A stretch of DNA of 64,000 bases from Tianweitania aestuarii. GTDB lineage: Bacteria; Pseudomonadota; Alphaproteobacteria; Rhizobiales; Rhizobiaceae. The stretch spans positions 372,001 to 436,000 of the forward strand of contig NZ_JAFMNX010000001.1 in the NCBI RefSeq assembly GCF_018457165.1, written 5' to 3'. This document shows, piece after piece, positions 60,608-64,000 of this stretch. How positions within the stretch are numbered: the first letter of the stretch is position 1; every line of letters begins with the position of its first letter. The notes beneath the pieces were generated by a model that worked only from the letters and a program-made list of their open reading frames with translations, had not been told where the DNA came from and did not search any database. Position numbers and translations under genes: made by a program.

Positions 60608-62424
60608 GCCGCGAGCGCCGTAGTTTGACCGGTGAAGGCCTGCAGAACCTGTCTGGCCCAAAGACGTGAGGTCAGGCGCGTATTCGCGTTACGCTGGCCG
60701 GATAGAAGGCTTTCCATGGGAACGCTGAAGCCTGTTTTCGATCGTTGAAGCACCGAGAATGGCAGCGGTTTTGAGGGTGCGGATGCAAGCAGCGCCTTGC
60801 CGTTCTTGCTTCTGATGATGCCGGCCAGGTGTGGCGCCACGGTCTGGAGAAGCTGGAAATCCACCAGCGGTGTGCGGATCTCGACCCCATGCGCCATGCC
60901 GGCCCAATCCGCATCACGCAGCAGCTGGTTGCGCAGATAGTTGCCGCTTTCCATAGCTGCCACGCGCAGCAGCGGATCGCTCACGCCTGGCTCAAGGCTG
61001 CCGGCGATCAAGCCGAGCGGATCGAGCCGTTGAAGGCCTTCGCGTGCGATGTCTCGCCCAAGCAGAGCGGGCAGTTCGTGGGGCAGAAACAAACCCCGCC
61101 GCAGAAGGTAAGCGCCGGGATAGGTGCCGCCGAGTTCGAAGGCGGCAAGCGCCTTGGGGTTTGTTGCTTGCAGGTTTGGCAAAAGGCCTGAACCGATCCG
61201 GCGAACGGCTGCGCCTAGCCGGGGCATGTTGGCGGTCAACGCAGTGGCACGGACCATTGCCGGGATGGAGCGAAAGGTTGAATAGCCGCCAAACAGCTCG
61301 TCGCCACCGATGCCGGATAAAGCGACCTTGAGCCCCAGCTCTCGCGCGGCTTTCGCCACGAACCAGGTGTTGATCCCGTCGATCGTCGGCTGATCCATAG
61401 CAGCCAGAATGGCCGGCACGTTTGCCGCCAGGTCGTCGCGACTGATCCGATGGATGTGATGGTCGGCTTCATAATGCGCTGCGATCTCTCGCGCCAAGGG
61501 CACCTCGTCCACATCGGTGCCGGCGAGATCCTCGAAGGCCAGCGTGATCGCCTTGATCGGATGCGCGCCGCCACGATCGCGCATGAGGCCGAGAACGGCA
61601 CCGGAATCCACCCCGCCCGACAAAAACACGCCAAGCTCGACATCGGCTTCCAGATGCCGGCCGACACTGTCTTGCAGCGCTTGCCGGCAGATGGTCGTGC
61701 CCTCTGCGTCCTGCTGTTGGTGCGTGGCGAAGGAGCTTGCAAGGCATGCGAAAGACATCGGCTGACCGACGCGACCTTCACGGATGGTCAGATGGTGACC
61801 CGCGGGGAGCGGGCGGATCGCGCGATAGGAGGTAAAGGGCTCCGGCACATGGCCGAACAAGGCAAAGCCCGCCAGCCCGGCAGGATCGATCGTGGTGTCG
61901 ACCCCGCCTCCGGCAAGCAGCGCCTTCACCTGCGAGGCAAAGCGAAGGGTCTGGCCATCGTCGCTGAGATAAAGCGGCTTGATCCCGTAGGGGTCGCGCG
62001 CCAGGAACAGGCTGCGAGCGACCGTGTCATAGATCGCGAAGGCAAACATGCCCTGAAGCTTTGCGCAGGCCTCTGCGCCCTCCGCCGCATAAAGGTTCAG
62101 GATGACCTCCGTGTCGGATTGGGTGCGAAAGCGGTAGCCCCGCGCTTCCAGATCCGTTCTCAGCGCGCGGTGATTGTAGATTTCACCATTGAAGCTGATG
62201 ATGAAGCGTTCGGAAACATCGGCCATCGGCTGAGCGGCTTGTGGGCCGGGTGCGATGACCGAGAGGCGGCGGTGTCCAAGCTGAAGACGGTTGTCGGAGC
62301 TCGACCAGTGACCGAAACCGTCCGGCCCTCTTTGTTTCATGGCATCACAGACACGCCGTAGCTCCTGATCGAAGCAACGCGGTGACTGTGCAGCATAATC
62401 AAAGATACCCGCAACACCGCACAT
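60604..62424 (-). CDS. asnB: Asparagine synthase (glutamine-hydrolysing) family amidotransferase
   Basis: The 606-residue protein starts MCGVAGIFDY, with Cys2 as the N-terminal nucleophile of class II glutamine amidotransferases, followed by RGPDGFGHW, FNGEIYNHRALR and SDTEVILNLYAAEG. The synthetase half has VELGVFLSGGVDSGAVLGLMRD (ATP PP-loop SGGVDS near residue 265) and ALSGIGGDELFGGYSTF near 375. GGAG lies before the ATG. It is the first gene of an operon of glycosyltransferases, so it may amidate a sugar acid of the glycan rather than make free asparagine. Several AsnB-like proteins in polysaccharide loci do the former. The substrate is unresolved. Confidence 0.9.
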   Translation of the reverse strand: MCGVAGIFDYAAQSPRCFDQELRRVCDAMKQRGPDGFGHWSSSDNRLQLGHRRLSVIAPGPQAAQPMADVSERFIISFNGEIYNHRALRTDLEARGYRFRTQSDTEVILNLYAAEGAEACAKLQGMFAFAIYDTVARSLFLARDPYGIKPLYLSDDGQTLRFASQVKALLAGGGVDTTIDPAGLAGFALFGHVPEPFTSYRAIRPLPAGHHLTIREGRVGQPMSFACLASSFATHQQQDAEGTTICRQALQDSVGRHLEADVELGVFLSGGVDSGAVLGLMRDRGGAHPIKAITLAFEDLAGTDVDEVPLAREIAAHYEADHHIHRISRDDLAANVPAILAAMDQPTIDGINTWFVAKAARELGLKVALSGIGGDELFGGYSTFRSIPAMVRATALTANMPRLGAAVRRIGSGLLPNLQATNPKALAAFELGGTYPGAYLLRRGLFLPHELPALLGRDIAREGLQRLDPLGLIAGSLEPGVSDPLLRVAAMESGNYLRNQLLRDADWAGMAHGVEIRTPLVDFQLLQTVAPHLAGIIRSKNGKALLASAPSKPLPFSVLQRSKTGFSVPMESLLSGQRNANTRLTSRLWARQVLQAFTGQTTALAA

Positions 62425-62745
62425 GGTGAAGCAACTCCGAAACCCCGATCCCCATGTGCTATGATCTTAGAAGAACTGGAAAGGCAAGAAGATTCTAAGT
62501 TTAAGATGCTGCGGAGATTGCATCATATAGGTTTTGCTGTACGGTCATGAATGTAGCTGAAAGATGAAGGTTGCTGCAGTCGGAATCTGCTTGGACGCCG
62601 ACGAAGTGTGCTGTGTGTTTTTCCGCGGGGGCGGATATGGGGTTCTTGAGTGCGAACACGCCGATGCCGGCCATGGCATCGGCTGTCCTTGTGCCTGTGT
62701 TGCGGCGCCGAGCGGTCTCGGCGCTTCATCGGGTGCGGTGACGCG
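62425..62745. promoter_or_regulatory. Divergent region between asnB and the Wzc-like gene (about 320 bp)
   Basis: No credible gene is seen; the plus-strand frame from 62564 is Cys-rich and crosses the Wzc-like start in another frame. A 7-bp inverted repeat CTTAGAA (62466-62472) and TTCTAAG (62493-62499) with a 20-base spacer is a possible operator for the asnB operon, about 42-75 bases upstream of its start. The region next to it is AT-rich and probably carries both promoters. Confidence 0.4.
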
Positions 62746-64000
62746 ATGCTGGATCGGGTCCAAAGCGGCGAACTCTATGAACGGGCAGAGCTGCGGCCGC
62801 ACGTCCGCGCTCTTCCGTCGCCGGATGATGCCGGGCAGGATCAGCTGCTGTATTCCGCACCGCCTCATCAAACGGCCGGCCTCGATCTTCTGCGCCTTTG
62901 GTCGCGTCTTCTTCATCATCGCCGCTTGATCGGCGCCTTTCTTGCTGGCGGTCTGCTGGTCGGTCTCGGTCTGTTTCTTGCGCAAACCCCGCTTTACCGT
63001 GCCACCATGCGCATCGAGATCTCGGCGCCGGAAGCGCGCGTCGTGCGCGACCTCGAAGTCGTTAGCGCCACGATCGACACGCGCAGTTTTCAATCGGCAC
63101 TCGAAACGCTGAAGAGCCGCAGCGTCGTCCAGAACGCGGTAACGGCACTCGACCTCGCCAACCGCGCCGATTTCCTGTTTCCGCGCCCGCGTTTGTCGTT
63201 CGGGGTGTCGCCAGCCGAGGCCCTGAAGGGTATCGATGACAAGCAGCGGCTGCGCATGGCGATCGCGCGCGTGCAGGCACAGCTCAGCGTCGGCCTGATC
63301 CGCAACACGAGCATCCTGTCGCTGGCCTATCAGGACGCCGATCCCGACACCGCCGAAGCGATCGTCAGGCAGATCGCGGCCAGCTATCTCCAACAACGCG
63401 CCGAACAAACCAGCCGTGCCTCCCTTCTCGCCCGCCAGTTCGTTGAAGAACAGGTGGCCGACGTGAAGGAGCAGCTTCAGCATTCGGAAGCCGAGCTCGT
63501 GGATTACGCCAGCGAGCACGGCATCATGGCGGCGACGGAAGGCGAGGAATCGCTGATCGAGCAGAAGATCCGGGCGCTGAATGACGGTCTCGCCGAAGCG
63601 ATCAACGAGCGCCTTGCGGCCGAAAGCCGGGTCCAGCTGATCGATGCCGGCCACGGAAACCAGCTTCAGGATGTCCTTGGCAACGAAGCCGTTCTGGAGG
63701 TGCGCAGCCGCATCGCGGATCTGAGTGCCGACTATCAACAGAAGCTCGACACGTTCAAACCGGACTATCCCGAAATGCGCAAGCTGCGGGCGCAGATCGG
63801 CGAACTCGAGAAGCAGCGTTCCGACCTCACCGATGCGGTGATCCTGTCCTTGCGCGCGCGCCACAACGAGGCCGTGCGGCGTGAAGATCAGCTGAGCGCC
63901 AAGCTGGCGGAGCTTGAAAACGAGCTGTCGGTGTATGCCGACAAAAGCATTCGCTACACGATCCTCAAGCGCGAGGTGGATTCACAACGCGCCCAGCACG
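62746..64000 (+). CDS. Wzz/Wzc/ExoP-type polysaccharide co-polymerase, N-terminal part (runs off the window)
   Basis: The frame opens at ATG 62746 and is still open at 64000, giving 418 residues. A short cytoplasmic segment leads to a membrane helix (RRLIGAFLAGGLLVGLGLFLAQTPLYRATMRIEI, about residues 58-80), followed by a Wzz-like periplasmic domain (ATIDTRSFQSALETLKSRSVVQNAVTALDLA and LIRNTSILSLAYQDADPDTAEAIVRQIAASYLQQ) and long coiled-coil helices rich in E, Q, K, A. This is the layout of the chain-length regulator / tyrosine autokinase family that controls polymer length and export. Whether a C-terminal kinase is present lies outside the window. Start not certain: GTG 62650 is also in frame but would add an implausible Cys/Arg-rich leader. 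Confidence 0.83.
   Translation, partial: MLDRVQSGELYERAELRPHVRALPSPDDAGQDQLLYSAPPHQTAGLDLLRLWSRLLHHRRLIGAFLAGGLLVGLGLFLAQTPLYRATMRIEISAPEARVVRDLEVVSATIDTRSFQSALETLKSRSVVQNAVTALDLANRADFLFPRPRLSFGVSPAEALKGIDDKQRLRMAIARVQAQLSVGLIRNTSILSLAYQDADPDTAEAIVRQIAASYLQQRAEQTSRASLLARQFVEEQVADVKEQLQHSEAELVDYASEHGIMAATEGEESLIEQKIRALNDGLAEAINERLAAESRVQLIDAGHGNQLQDVLGNEAVLEVRSRIADLSADYQQKLDTFKPDYPEMRKLRAQIGELEKQRSDLTDAVILSLRARHNEAVRREDQLSAKLAELENELSVYADKSIRYTILKREVDSQRAQH

Noticed and set aside
62564-62929. A 121-residue plus-strand open frame starting MKVAAVGICLDA
   Set aside because: It is Cys-rich, has no domain, and overlaps in another frame the Wzc-like gene, whose membrane helix and coiled coils are clear.

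Overview
This GC-rich window comes from an alphaproteobacterium, most likely of the order Hyphomicrobiales (Rhizobiales). The evidence is the zwf-pgl-edd operon, a PdhS/DivJ/PleC-type histidine kinase, an HWE-family kinase, acetoacetyl-CoA synthetase with a phasin, many DUF-type alphaproteobacterial proteins, and a tRNA-His without the usual extra G-1 (a known trait of a large alphaproteobacterial clade). No identification below order is justified. There are no insertion sequences, no CRISPR array and no rRNA.

Layout. (1) 1-5569: end of a surface-polysaccharide locus: tail of a membrane protein, a DUF6492 protein, a WecG/TagA/CpsF glycosyltransferase, a GT4, a GT2 and an O-antigen ligase/polymerase-like protein. 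(2) 5622-12156: proC, the oxidative Entner-Doudoroff operon zwf-pgl-edd, and a divergent aldehyde dehydrogenase closed by a strong bidirectional terminator. (3) 12211-21136: polyamine locus. puuA-like glutamine synthetase and puuB-like oxidase lie on the minus strand, with a four-helix-bundle (S23/IVP-type) gene framed by octamer repeat arrays wedged between them. A degenerate receiver protein and the divergent potFGHI importer follow. (4) 21153-30059: AsmA-like protein, acetoacetyl-CoA synthetase, a small structured intergenic region, a very large PAS histidine kinase, a phasin and tRNA-His. (5) 30213-42481: a molybdopterin/flavin/2Fe-2S fusion oxidoreductase, a short-chain fatty acid transporter, an IclR-controlled ABC-importer/sulfatase operon with no ATPase gene, an HNH protein and an HWE kinase. 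(6) 42508-64000: a large exopolysaccharide locus with WbuB-like GT, heparinase-like protein, WecB, a two-domain dehydrogenase, flippase, three further GT4s, CgeB-like GT, GT2, two methyltransferases, Wzy-like protein, a phage-tail-like DUF2793 protein, AsnB and the start of a Wzc/ExoP-like co-polymerase.

How the genes fit together. Glucose-6-phosphate is oxidised to 2-keto-3-deoxy-6-phosphogluconate by Zwf-Pgl-Edd. Putrescine or spermidine enters through PotFGHI and is glutamylated and oxidised by PuuA/PuuB, with the nearby aldehyde dehydrogenase a possible next step. AacS, AtoE-like transport and the phasin point to acetoacetate/short-chain acid use and polyhydroxybutyrate storage. The polysaccharide genes would make nucleotide sugars (WecB, dehydrogenase), assemble and decorate a repeat unit (GTs, methyltransferases, possibly AsnB), then flip, polymerise and export it (Wzx-, Wzy- and Wzc-like proteins). 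The most unusual feature is the octamer-framed four-helix-bundle cassette at about 14059-14530.
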